Shown here one piece after another: positions 50,901-62,107 of a stretch of DNA of 64,000 nt. Position numbers and translations under genes: made by a program. The notes below the pieces were generated by a model. It ran no database searches and had not been told where the DNA came from. It saw only the letters and a list, made by a program, of their open reading frames with translations. Source of the stretch: Parascedosporium putredinis (lineage: Eukaryota; Ascomycota; Sordariomycetes; Microascales; Microascaceae); contig CASHTG010000017.1 of assembly GCA_949357655.1 (NCBI GenBank), positions 2,108,001 through 2,172,000 on the forward strand. Reading direction: 5' to 3'. How positions within the stretch are numbered: position 1 is the stretch's first letter; each line of letters starts with the position of its first letter.

Positions 50901-53900
50901 TAGTGACTCGTCCCGAAGCCGGTGAAGTACAGTGCCCCAAGCCCCTGGTGCATCAGAACCAGGCGGCGGGGAGGGGCGGGGGTAGATGCTTCTTCAATAC
51001 AAAGCGGCGAAACCCATTACATTATGTACATGATCAATCTATGGCGGTTTCGATTGGCACCGAGGTAGAGGCTCTCACCTGGAAGTGTTGCCTCATTTCA
51101 GAGCCCGCCACCCCCGCCGGTCGGAGAAGTGAACGGTGGTGGAGCTGGAAGGTGTGGGCTTTGGCATTCTCCGCCATGTCTCAGTCGCCGCCAACTAGAA
51201 GAAACGGTTTCGACCACTTGTCTTTCCCTTGCTCTGTTTGTAGACCTATAAAAAAGCTAGTGGGATGGATGGGCACCCCATTCCATCTCGGAGGCATCCA
51301 CCAGTAGTCCCTCCCGTTCTTCAGGCACCACTATTCCCCCACCCACACCCATTCACTAAGATTCCAATGGGGTTCAATGAGTCTTGTCAAACGGTAAATA
51401 TGTGGGTAGCAACCGCTACCTCTGCGCGTCACCAGCAGACGAAGCTTTACCGCGTCAACGACACACCATGAAGTCAGGACCCGTGGGATAACTACTGTAA
51501 CTATCGGCCCAGTGTTGATTCCACGTCCTAGCCAGACGCCAGTCGAACGGGAATACCCTCTGGTCCTATTCACCCTGTTCACAATACCTGTTGGTTTGCT
51601 CTCTCGCTCTAATAACTACTCCAATCCTCTGATCCTGAACCGGTGTTTTATGGCTGTTGCCTGACGTAGTGTGGTTCAATTGGAGCAGAGCCAGCGGATG
51701 GCCTTGTGCCCCGGTACTAGTTCGTTGTTCATCAAACCACCATCGACCAAGATCTCTCTCCAGCGATGCGTGGCCTGCTCTCAGTGATTTACTTGATTCA
51801 TGGGAGGCGAACTCTGAATTCCTTGCCAATGAATTCGTTTCGTCTGACCTATTGACTACTAGGTTCCTAGTCCACTCCCGTAATTGAAAGCAGAGTCTAC
51901 TCCCCTCCCTCACCTTCATCCTCTCTAAGGGCACCGAGTTCACTGCTCGATGGGAGTGTTGCTACCCCCATCTTCAACGATGCGAGCGAAACAGTCTACA
52001 TACATCGCATTCGCGGCCCAGGGCTTCTATTCTCATCACTGTTAGTTGCAATCACCATCACCATCACCAGGAATGACAAGAGAGGGGCGTAGCTTCCTTC
52101 CTCCCTTCAGTTCAGTCCTCCTCCTTTATCTTCCCCTCACATTCTACCGCTTCCATCCGTGACTGACTGAAGCTGCATGGAATGTGCGCCCGAAAAGTGC
52201 GGCACGGCGACGTGGCCGGTTTCGACGATTTGCATGGGCAGGACCAGTCCTTCTCAGCCAAAGAAGCGTCGAAGCGAATTCGATTAGGAGGTGAGCGCAG
52301 TGATAGCCGCCTTTCTTGTCCCCGCCTTCGTGCAGAACGCATCGCGTCGTTATGCGAGACGGGGCTTCCGGCAGCGGTGGCGCCCGATTTGAGCTCCCCG
52401 CAGGATCGCCTGTTCTTCATGTAAAGGAAACACGAAGGTCGCGGTCGCCTGCCGAAGAGGAGGGAAAACCCCCGACCTGACTTGATCCCCTGTGCGGTGA
52501 GGATGTTCTAGTCTGACACCCTTCCACTCCTCGCCGCCCCTCAATTATCGTTATGATAATTGGGCATAAGGGGTCGCAGCACAGAGTAGCATCGAGAGCA
52601 GGAGCGCGATACACATCCCTGGTCGCGTCCCAAGCAAGGCAATTTACATTCGAGTAACTCTACATACTTGTAGGTCTACTCTACCTATACAGCTTTCCCC
52701 TCCCCTTTGCCCCCGTGAAGCGACCTCGTCAGCCGCCCATATCATCGTGACTTTTCGGGAAATTCATATGAGATGGGCATTTCTGATCACGTTTTTTCTA
52801 TTCCATCCAATATCACTGACTTCCACATGAGTGGATATCAGGAGGCTGGGCAAAGAGGTCTCGAAGAATGGGACTCGGTCGAGAAGGACGCAGGAGCGGG
52901 GGTAAAAGTGTTGGATTGACAGAACAAAACAGAGAGATCACACCCAACATATTGCGGCCTTCCTTCCCTTTAATTCCTCTTAATGCCCTACAAGCTCTCG
53001 GTCGCGGTTGATTCGAGTGAGGGGTATGCAGCATTAAGAATTTATGCCGTCGTCCGTCCCGCCTTCCCTGTGAGTAGTAGGTGGATATCTTCCAGTACAG
53101 GAGCGAGAGGCCAACTTGGTAGCAATCGGACGCGGGAGTAGATGTTGTTCAACCGGGTGTGCACTCCGTCGTCACCTGAAAATCCCACGTCGACTTCCTC
53201 CGTGATGTGTTTTCTCCCAATACTCCCCTCAACCCCTGTTGCAGCCCGCCCATGCCTACATGTACGCACAAAAGAGAAAGTCGAAGTTGCTGCAATGTGG
53301 CAGCGACGGGAAGCTGCGGATGCATAGCGGAGTGCTGCGGCTGTGCCGCCCCACTCAATGCCATGGAGTTTCGAGTGGTGACGGTGCTCTTGGGGTTCGA
53401 AGCATGTGGTATGGATTCCCGCCGAACGCCAATGCCGGAACTTAGCCCCTACTTCCGCGCGGTCAAAAGAGTCTCTCACTTACGCTGCAAGTGAATACCA
53501 TTATTCACCCTGATGGACGCATATTCACGGAGCCTGAGGATGTGGGGATGACGGTGAAGTGGAGGGGAAATAGAGGGAGAGGCCCGAAAACCGCGTCCGA
53601 ATGAGGGTGGCTACATGAACCCTGACCCGCGTCTTCGTGTCAGAAAGCAGCAGGGCGCACATCCTCGACCGTTGGCACAGTGGGCGGCTAGATGAGATAT
53701 ATCACACGCAGGAGACTGCTGGTGGTGAGGAGAGCACGCACACAGATGGCCACGGCTCGGCATCGCCGTCGGTGAGAATGGGGATATATATTCGTGCATC
53801 GCAGCAAGCAAGGAAGAAGAGGAGGTCGAGTTGATGCAGCACGTTCTTTTCGACCTCGACAATGAAGAGATCCATTGCTGCGGTTGATTTCTCCTGCTCC

Positions 53901-56709
53901 TTAATGCTGTTCACCTCCTCTCACCTTCTCTCCCCTTTCGCAGCATGCCAGCATGAAGACATCTCTCCCTGTTTATCCTTGCCAATTGCGAGTCTGGCCA
54001 CCTAAGCTGCAGGTATGTGCTGGCTCAATCAACGACAATACGCAATCGCTGTGGCCATTTCGATGCAACCGGTTGAGTTAGGTGGGTAGCGGGAAACTTG
54101 AAAGCATCGTGGCCCCAGATTTGACCCCGCGCAGACCCTCTGAGTAATCGCGCCTGCCGTCTCGCTCCCTCGTCTTTCCCAACTATTCTTAGGCCTGTGG
54201 CTCTGGACAGCCTGGAGAGGATGGAAGGAAAGGGAGCGGGAAAGTGGAGGTTGCAGAGGTGGTCCACTGCATATTTCGGCATCGCGACCCGAGGCGCTTG
54301 TTGACTACAAGTAGTTGTAGAGGCCTTGGTGCTGTTGGGAGGGTGCACCGGTATGGAAGCTGAGAACCCATTTGATGGACTGCGGCCAGCAGTAATTGGA
54401 ACACCGAATAGCCTCGCTGCATCTTCACGAACCCCCACCCCCGTCTCTAATGGGAGTGCTTCGTACAAGATCCCACACGCAGTGTGCCGTCACTACTCAG
54501 TCGGACGACGTGCTTTCTTGCAGTTGCTAGAGAGGCAGACTTGCACGCACATCGCACCACACACATGCGATGCACAGATTGAGTCGAGCGAAACTAGCAT
54601 GGTTGCATCAATGTTTGCTTGATTAGCTATCTACACAATTGGCTGTGAAGATGCCCCCCTCACTCCATGTTGTTAGTATTTCCCTCCGCCTTCGGCTGGG
54701 GAGGGCTTGTTGGGGCTGCTTGGCGGCCGCTGATCTGGGGTCCAGATACTTTGATGTCGTTCCTCCAACCCCCCCGCCCTTTTCCTTTCTCGCTGCTGAT
54801 GAGAGGCGGATGAGTTGATCGTCGTAGAAGCGAATGCAGGCATTGCACGGCGGTCCTAGGAAAGGGGAGCCTAGCCAGATCAAAAGAGTCTGGTTGTGCC
54901 GCCATATTTTTGGCTGCTTCGACTACCCCCGTCACGGCCTTTGAGCTAGCGAGTGGCTTTTTCAACCCCCGTGGGAGGCTCAAGAGGCGTGAGATGAGTG
55001 ATGGGATGGAGGGGTGTCACGATATATACGTGTACCCACCTCTTCTCAATCGACCAGTCCATTGCCTCTGTTCTTCCCGTTGCAGCAGGCTGTGGATCCA
55101 GGTTGCTCATGCGCAATTTAGAGGACCGCACCGTTAGACGGTACTGCAGCGTGCCGTTCTTTGTTGAACCAAGCCTATTCCACGCCAGAATACAGCCGAT
55201 CGCGGGTTGAGCGCGATACGCCCTTAGCGTTGCTAACGCATTCTACTTGTACACTATATTTACGCGACAGCTTTGAGGCAGCCCCAGTGAAGTTGTGTTG
55301 AGAAAGGCTTCGCAAGAAGGGCCTTAGAAGTGGTGACGTCTTTCTTTACCGCGATCGAAGGTCAGATTCACTTGTGCATATCACCCGCCCTCGCGCTCAC
55401 AACTACGGGAGTGCAGGTTATGATGAGATAGCTGAGATGTGGCTACAGTCCGCCCTTGGGTATCGTTGTGAGAGTGAAAGGTAAGGTTCTTCGCCTCTGG
55501 CGGTAGAAAATAAGGGCTGATATGTACCTTCCCGTTCAAAGAAGGGAAGAAAACATTTTGATCGGCCCTCCTGTGCTAGGACTACTCGTACCCGGCGCCG
55601 GGGAGATGAAAGCAATCGAATGGATATTGAGGTCTATAAAGGAACGGATCTAATAGATCTATCTGGATCCATGGTATTATACTTCATCCTCCAACATCCC
55701 CATGCGTGGCTCTGGATCGACGTGGCAAGGAGAGGGATCTATAGATGAATCCGATGGATCAATCAAGGACCCAAGGCGCCTGTGGATTGTAGACAATTCT
55801 ACCTCGGTAGTGTATAGATCAATGGCGTCTGGGCTAGTAAGGCGCTGTCGGGATCAACCTACACCCACTGTTGTTGCCCTAGCGTGGATCCCTGTTGCTG
55901 ACTTGGGTTGGTCCGGTGAGCAGCATCAGCAAGGGGTCACATGATACATTGCCCTCGCTAGTGGCTTAACTCAGCTCGTTGACAGGTCACTACAATTGAT
56001 CTTTCATTGTACATGTAATATCCAAAGGCAGAAATCGCAGCATTGTATTGAATAGATCCATTGATGAACGGCGCACCACCTGCGTTCTACTAGGAAAGGG
56101 GCGAGGGCAGTGGTCTTTACACTAACGCATGACCGAGGGAAGGAAGTGAGCCTTCATAGTAATAATAAGCCGAGAACGCCTGGTGTGTTCAGTTCACACC
56201 AAACGTTGAGGCGACCCACTTCTGCGGCACCAGTCTTGCACTGCTCCACGACGAGGCTTGCAGGGAGATTGGGGTACTTGAATGCTGTGTCATGTTAACC
56301 TCCGGAGAGATACAGAGCAGATCAAGCTAGTATTACTGGCTGGCCTCAGAGCCAGTCCAACGCTGCTTCCAACCCGGAAATGTCTCCGAAATGTCTCCGC
56401 CATAACGAGGTCATCGTGGAGATGTCGCCGAAAGAACTCTCCGCATTGGAAATTAAGAGCACATCCCCCTAGAGATAAAAGGAAGAAGATTCTTCTGGGG
56501 AAAAAAAAATTAAAAGAAAGAGGAGAAAATCAACAAGAACGTCATACACTAGGAAGCCAAGAACTAGGATAATCGTTGCCCACAACACTCGTCAATCGCC
56601 CCAATCTCGAATTCGACTGCTTTGTCCAGCTCTTTCAGATCCAAAACTTCCCCGCACAGCCCCTCTAGACAAAAATCCATAGTACCAGACCACTTCCCGG
56701 TTCAGCGTG
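47971..56709. other. Intergenic desert, part 3
   Basis: No gene is recognised. It contains TACATGTA at 49350, 53257 and 56010; TACTTGTA at 52665 and 55244; TACAAGTA at 54306; three ATCACC units at 52051-52068; and an 8-bp stem-loop at 52542-52562. The stretch 55620-56070 has many GGATC/GATC-A-T-GAT words. The last 200 bases before 56710 are the likely promoter of the methyltransferase gene. Confidence 0.45.
52542..52562. repeat. AT-rich stem-loop, 8-bp arms
   Basis: CAATTATC and GATAATTG are exact reverse complements around GTTAT. Isolated and intergenic; may be chance. Confidence 0.4.
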
Positions 56710-59163
56710 ATGGCAGACACAACAGCTTCTAAGAACCAGAAATATTTCAAGTGAGTTAAGTTGTACTGGTTTGAGCTTTCTGTCTATGTTCCGTTTTTCG
56801 CAGCCGTTTTCGTCGTCCCTCGACATCCCTCAAGGCTCTCAATGGTGGCCAGGTAGCAAGGCAGCATTCACTCATTTCCCCTGGTAGCTCAGTTTCTTTG
56901 AGAATTGGAACTCACACCCTTCTCTTCCTCCTCGTGCGCCTTTTTCTTTTTTTCCCTCTTCTTTTTGCTTTCCATTCCCGTTTTTCAGCTTCCTCTAGAA
57001 ATCATTTCCTTCTCAACAGGGGTGGTGGATCTCCCAGCTCCCTCGGGGAGTGGTCGGCTGGCTGGCTCTTTGCCTGGCTTGACCAAGTGGTGCCAACAAC
57101 CCCTGATAACCCTGGCAGCACGACGTTTCCCGCAGTTTCCACAGCTCTGAAGGCGCTATTGATTTAAGAGCGCGTTGGCGTCACCATACCCACCCCACCC
57201 CTTCAATGTTCTTTCTTCGAGCGGACAGGCCCTAGCGTGGAGTGAGCCTGGTTCTCAACTCGCACGCCAGTCAAGAGATCTGTGCCTCATCTTCACCGTT
57301 CTCTTCCTTCCTCTTCTCGAGTTCTATATTTCAGTGCTGCCCGTTCGTTTTCTATGGTTCGGATTTTTGCTCCGGGAAACGAGGCGAAGAGGCAGGGAAG
57401 ATAGAAAAGCCAGGGTTATCGCTCAGATCCCCCTCTCCCTTGCCCCCGGGCATCGTGGATCGTTTCCCCGACCCTTGTGCACCTTGCGTCGCTCACGGGT
57501 GGGGACTTTTGAGCTTCCTCCCTATTCATCATTCAAGCCCTGATCACCAAAGTGGGCCCTGATGAGTTTTGAGAAGTGTACACGAGCACGCCGAATACCC
57601 TGTCTACTCTCCCTTGCCCCTTGCCCTTGCCGATGCGTACGGTGCTTGTTGAAGGATGCTATAGTAGACATGGACTGATCTTTGGGCAAATTACCCCTCG
57701 CCCGCAATATCTAGTGAGCAGGCGTCGTCCTATGATACCAAGCATGAAAAAACAATCAACCAGTTGATTGCGCACATCCAAAAACGAAAGGACTTCATCG
57801 GTGCACAATGGGTCGTCGATGACTCTGATGATGAACCCACCACCGAAGCAGACGGCTCTCACAAACCTAGCGTGGATAAGGATTCAGTGAGGTTTCTAGA
57901 CTATGCCTGTGGTACTGGTCTTGTCACTAGGGTAAGTCGAAACCCCCCGCGTCCACGCGCACACCTAAGCGAAGGCATGGAGGGTGGCCATTCATGGATC
58001 AGACCTAATAATCTTCCGTCCGCCTCCCGGGACGTTGGGTTGGATCCCCGTGAGCTGCCTTCCCCTTGCACCTCACATCACTCCACGCTACTGGCATATA
58101 CACTATTATCATTTCTCTGGGAGGATCTTCCGAGATGATCTGTTTTCCCACCTCCTTCCACCGTTTTGTCTCGACAGTGGCTAACCGCGCGTGGGGGTGT
58201 GGGTGGATGATTTGGCTTGCACAGGCTCTTGCCCCGTATACTTCCCAGTGCGTGGGGATTGACATCTCTGAGAACATGGTAGCGTCTTACAATGCGCGTG
58301 CTGAGAACCAGGTGAGTAGTACCCGCCCACCCACCACCTATGCAGTAGGCGGAGAGAAGACCAAGAGTTTGCCCTGCAGTCAGTCTCAAACCCTGAGCAC
58401 ACATTCTCTCTCTCTCTCTTACACCACAGCCCCCTGCTTCTTCATAGGAAAAAGATGGGGAGGGGGGAGCGACCCAGGGCACGACCCTTTGAGGTGCATG
58501 AGACTAGGCTCTCGTCCTCCAAGCCTGCTCTGTTCTGCCCAGCCTGTGGGACAGTCATTTCTATCCCCCACCGCCTCTAGCACGGCAGTTGATCCGATAA
58601 GAGAACAAGGAGGAGAAAAGTAGTGCTGACCATGACTTGCGCTGCCTCCTCTTCAGGGTCTAGAAAAGGAGGAAATGTACGCGTACCAAGGCAATCTCCT
58701 GAACAAGAATGACCCGAACCCGGCCTCACTCTCCGACGCCACCTTCTTCAACTTTGACGTGGCAGCCGTTGGCCTGGGTGCCCACCACTTCGAGGACCCG
58801 GACTTCGCCGTCCGTCAGATCACCGCCCGCCTACGCCCCGGCGGGGTCTTCTTTATCCTAGACTTCTTGCCCCATGAGCCGTTTGACGGCCACCAGCATA
58901 AGGCAGTGCACACGGTAACGCACCACGGCTTTTCAGAGGAGAGAGTCCGGGACATGTTCACTAGGGCTGGCGTAGGTAAGGGGTTCGAGCTCCAGGACCT
59001 GGGGAGCGGGGTGGTGTTCGCCGGCATGGGCAAGGACGGTAGCGACATGAAGAGGAGGGTCTTTATTGCGAGGGGGAGAAGGCTTGAAGCTTGCAATGTA
59101 ATAGCGGTCACCTGTAAGCATCGGATCAGGGTTGGATTTGGCTCGTATACCTCAGTAGCCTAG
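56710..59163 (+). CDS. Class I SAM-dependent methyltransferase
   Basis: Four exons are proposed: 56710-56750, 57715-57931, 58225-58311 and 58657-59163. They sum to 852 nt, 283 residues, with no frame break. Exon 1 encodes only MADTTASKNQKYF plus two bases of the next codon; joining it to the acceptor after 57714 gives Asn-Glu-Gln-Ala-Ser-Ser-Tyr-Asp, as in related proteins. SAM-binding motif I is FLDYACGTG at the end of exon 2; the acidic post-I motif is CVGIDIS in exon 3; FDVAAVGLGAHHFEDP and RLRPGGVFFILDFLPHEPFD in exon 4 fit motifs II and III. The enzyme transfers a methyl group from SAM; the acceptor is unknown and it is probably cytosolic, since no signal peptide or membrane segment is seen. 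The introns are long for a fungus (964, 293 and 345 bp). The last 25 residues, after RRVFIARG, look like a poorly conserved extension. It converges on the SHB17-like gene, with 134 bp between stop codons. Confidence 0.88.
56751..57714 (+). other. Intron 1 of the methyltransferase gene (964 bp)
   Basis: Donor GTGAGT at 56751; acceptor CTAG at 57711-57714. The junction restores a codon (AA+T) and the conserved N-terminus. The interior is C/T-rich and holds chance open frames (for example 57175-57543) that resemble no protein. An unrecognised small exon inside cannot be excluded. Confidence 0.65.
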
Positions 59164-59297
59164 CTTCAACCGAAAGAACACCTGATAGGTGAAGTTCGAA
59201 CCTTGTGTATTATTCGTATGTATGCAAACGAACCGCAGACATGGTGCCGTGGCTTTTTGGCCATTGAAGGACTGCAATATCCTAGCTACTTCCCAAC

Positions 59298-60617
59298 TTA
59301 TTCTTTATACACGACATCCACTTCATTCTCCAAGTCCACAACGAATGCGCCACCTAAGAGGATAGCAGGCTCATCAATATTGTGGTGCTCGTAGCTGCGG
59401 GCGGTTTCCATCTATGGGTTAGTCAACCTTTCTTTACGATTCTTCTTCTCTTTACTTTCATGTTTAATCTCTTGTCCATTGATTCTTACCTAAGGGTGCC
59501 TACACCACCAGCCTCGAGCAGGAACGTAAGGCCCTCATCCAGTCCTTTGCGAGCCCAACGCATAGCAAAGGCACGTAAGATGTGACCATGGGCTACGACG
59601 AGGACATCGCCATTAAGAGAGGAATCCTCAAAGGCGGGACGGTGCCATCGTTGGCGAATGTCTTCGATGATCTGGTCAAGGCGGTCCGTCACATCCGCGG
59701 CGCTTCTGTAGTTTCGTTTGTTAGTCTCTCTCTAATTCGCTGACCCATTCTCTGTGTTTCGCATTATTCCGGGTGAAAGGTATGAACTCGATAGAAAACG
59801 GAAGGCTTAGGGGTGCATGAAGCGGATAGCAAAGCCCGCACAAAGAACGTACTCGCCACCCGGACATCCATCCTTCCAGATATCCCACCAGCCTTGGATT
59901 CCAGCTTCGGTCCTCCCTTGCGAATGGCGGCGCTCGTGAGGCCTTCGTAGTCACCATAGTCCCACTCTCGCACGGCGCCAGTGACCTCGACCTCGGCGGG
60001 ACAAGCGAGGCTGTTGGGCTCGCGGGCAGGGCAGGACTCACCGCGCGGGGGCCAGGGAGCTCGTTGCGAGGGTGGAGGTTGAGGAGTTCAAAGGTACGCT
60101 GGGCGCGCTGGCGGGGAGACGTAGCTGTGAGGAGTGGAGGACTGGGCCGAGAGGGGAGGGGCGGAGGGGGACCTTGTGCGAAGGTTATGTTTTCCCTTGC
60201 CGCCCCTCCCTCAGACCTCCCGGCGCCCCCTCCCTCTGAGTTAGCGAACGTTCTTGTGATGTCCTTGTGTACCTTGAATGAGAATTGGCCGCACGATTTG
60301 GCATTAACGGAGTAGAAGAGAGAAGTTACGATAAAAGGAATGCGTTATATGTATAGACTGAATCAGACTGTCTACATCAGGGGGCAATGGTGGGTTGAGA
60401 AGGAGAGGTATCTATGAGTGACTGGGCGGACTCACATATGCGCCAACTTGCGAGGGACAATGAGTCGATCGTGGCCGACAAGGGCCTTCCCCGTCGCGCG
60501 GACTCGGCGCTCGCCGTTGGCGGTGAGAGGAATATCAGAAGTTGACGTATGACGCCCGTCTAGGGACCACTCGGTTTCGCCGTGGCGAACAATGAAGACT
60601 CGGGGAGTAGCAGACAT
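59298..60617 (-). CDS. SHB17: Sedoheptulose-1,7-bisphosphatase-like histidine phosphatase
   Basis: A histidine-phosphatase (phosphoglycerate-mutase fold) protein of the SHB17 type. In yeast, Shb17 hydrolyses sedoheptulose-1,7-bisphosphate and feeds riboneogenesis; that this protein does the same is inferred. Four exons: 60436-60617, 59853-60124, 59490-59705 and 59298-59394. The start ATG at 60617 opens MSATPRVFIVRHGETEW, with catalytic His12 in the RHG motif. Other landmarks are REWDYGDYEGLTS, WWDIWKDGCPGGE, the second active-site His in VVAHGHILRAF, and FLLEAGGVGTLSYEHHNIDE near the C-terminus. Exon 2 is broken at three sites: C4 at 60113-60116 (two C short), C5 at 60047-60051 (one short) and the GGGAGG at 59912-59917 (one G short). 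With four bases restored the exons sum to 771 nt, 256 residues, and all phases fit. A 48-base GT-AG reading around 60041 is not needed as an intron once the C is restored. Convergent with the methyltransferase gene. Confidence 0.92.
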
Positions 60618-62107
60618 TTTATTGCTTGTTTGCCCCTCCTGTTTTCCTATGTTACCTGGGCCTGGAAAATAGCCTGCCTCAGGGAGAGTCTAGAATCAAA
60701 AGTTTAGCTGAACGAGACAAGCTAGATGAATTCTCTCTTATTCTTTTATTTCCCCCTTTTCAGGATATTTTCTATATCTTCAGGTCTCTTGTGGTTGCAG
60801 CAATTTGGAGGGGCGAAGGCGCATCGAAGCGACTGTAATATTCGAAAAGAAAGAAGAAATGCGGGAAAGGACTCGGGATGAAGGCGGGGTGAAGTTCTTC
60901 GTGATGTCACTTTTGGTGAGACGTACACTGGGTAGGGAGATCCATTTCCCAATTCCTAAGCTTGGTGAGGGGGAGGGAGATGTTTCATGCGCCTTCGGGC
61001 CGCATCCATTGATCCGTGGATGTATTCCTGATCACTTCGTGTACTTTCATCAACGACAGCGATTGCTGGCTCATGTTACCCTAGCTCTCACTAAGCTGAC
61101 GTTGCTGGGCGTAATGTCCCCATTTTCTGCCCCGCCCCCATGGACTAATTAATTAGCAAGAAACGGGCTTACTTGAGTTCTTCCTTCAAAACTCTAGAAG
61201 ACATGAGATGCTCCGCTTAACTAGGATTCTGGAATGTACCATGTGCTGTAGGAAGCATTAGTTTCCGCATCCCGAAAGGAAAGCTCATTTCCGTCCATTT
61301 TATCTTCATGATCAGCATTGACGGGAAAGGGCCTTGTTGTGATACAATATGCCCGTTATATATTTCTCTCATTTGAATGGCTTACTTCTTTACTCCTTGG
61401 CCTTGTTGTTAATCTTGTCTCGAAGCCATATCCCAAGTAAAGCACAGGATTATTTCTCACAGTTGCGCAAGTCGTCCGGTTTATCGGAATGGGCAAAGAG
61501 CTTGCTCTTCCCCCACCACCCCACTATCGCCATCGGGAAGCCCATGGCCCAAGCTCCCCGCATTTCAACCCCCTTGCCACGAGCTGACTAAGCGAAGTGT
61601 TTCTTTGACGAAGAAAAGTCAAGATCTTGAGAAGCTCTTCAAAGCGACGCTGGCCGCTAGAGCGGATGAGCAAGCAACCTCCCTTCCCGACCCGATACGA
61701 GCGAATCCGAGCGAAACCAAGCGAAACCAAGCGAATCGATGCGCTGGGAAATAAGTGCGTCATTATAGCTGGGAAGAAAACGGCTTGGCTTGGTATCACC
61801 TATACCTACCGTTGTTTGACCCGAGAGAAACCGCCTAGAGCGAAACCACCCGACGACGAGCTAGTGCTCAAAGGGCGAACGTGGGGAGTCGATAGCATAA
61901 ACCGCACCAAAAGCACAGGCTTGAGAGAAAACAAAACCATAATAGTAGAGAGATTTGGTCTTACCGTGCATCCAACCATTCTGCCGAGACCCAAAGAAGC
62001 CAAGGGTTGAGTCCCTAACAGTCCGGGGTCGAGCGACGAAGCGAAGAGATAGACAAATAACTGGAAAGGGAAAAACATTGTGACCCCACCCAAACAGACT
62101 ATTCAGT
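60618..62107. other. Shared upstream region of two divergent genes
   Basis: This 1.5 kb separates the SHB17-like gene (minus) from the small membrane protein gene (plus) and must hold both promoters. It contains ATCCATTGAT at 61004-61013 and four imperfect 10-bp tandem units at 61699-61738. Open frames at 61349-61591 and 61627-62010 have no recognisable family. Confidence 0.5.
61699..61738. repeat. Four imperfect 10-bp tandem repeats
   Basis: The units follow the pattern (G/A)AGCGAA(A/T)C(C/G) and lie about 370 bp upstream of the start of the small plus-strand gene. They could be a repeated regulator site or a simple slippage array. Confidence 0.7.

Noticed and set aside
24576..56709. RIP-degraded transposons as the cause of the desert
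   Set aside because: Apart from the small island near 47.6-48.0 kb the DNA is not AT-rich, and no transposase or reverse transcriptase fragment is seen. A formal RIP index could not be calculated here.
57175..57562. Open frames of 106-122 codons inside the first methyltransferase intron
   Set aside because: They are Ser/Pro/Leu-rich frames in a C/T-rich intron without a family; splicing of the host gene explains the region.
60000..60050. A 48-base GT-AG intron in the SHB17-like gene starting at the GTGAGT near 60041
   Set aside because: Once one C is restored in the C5 at 60047-60051, the sequence reads in frame as PPRGESCPAREPNSLACPAE and continues into EVEVT. The supposed intron would be coding and is shorter than usual fungal introns.
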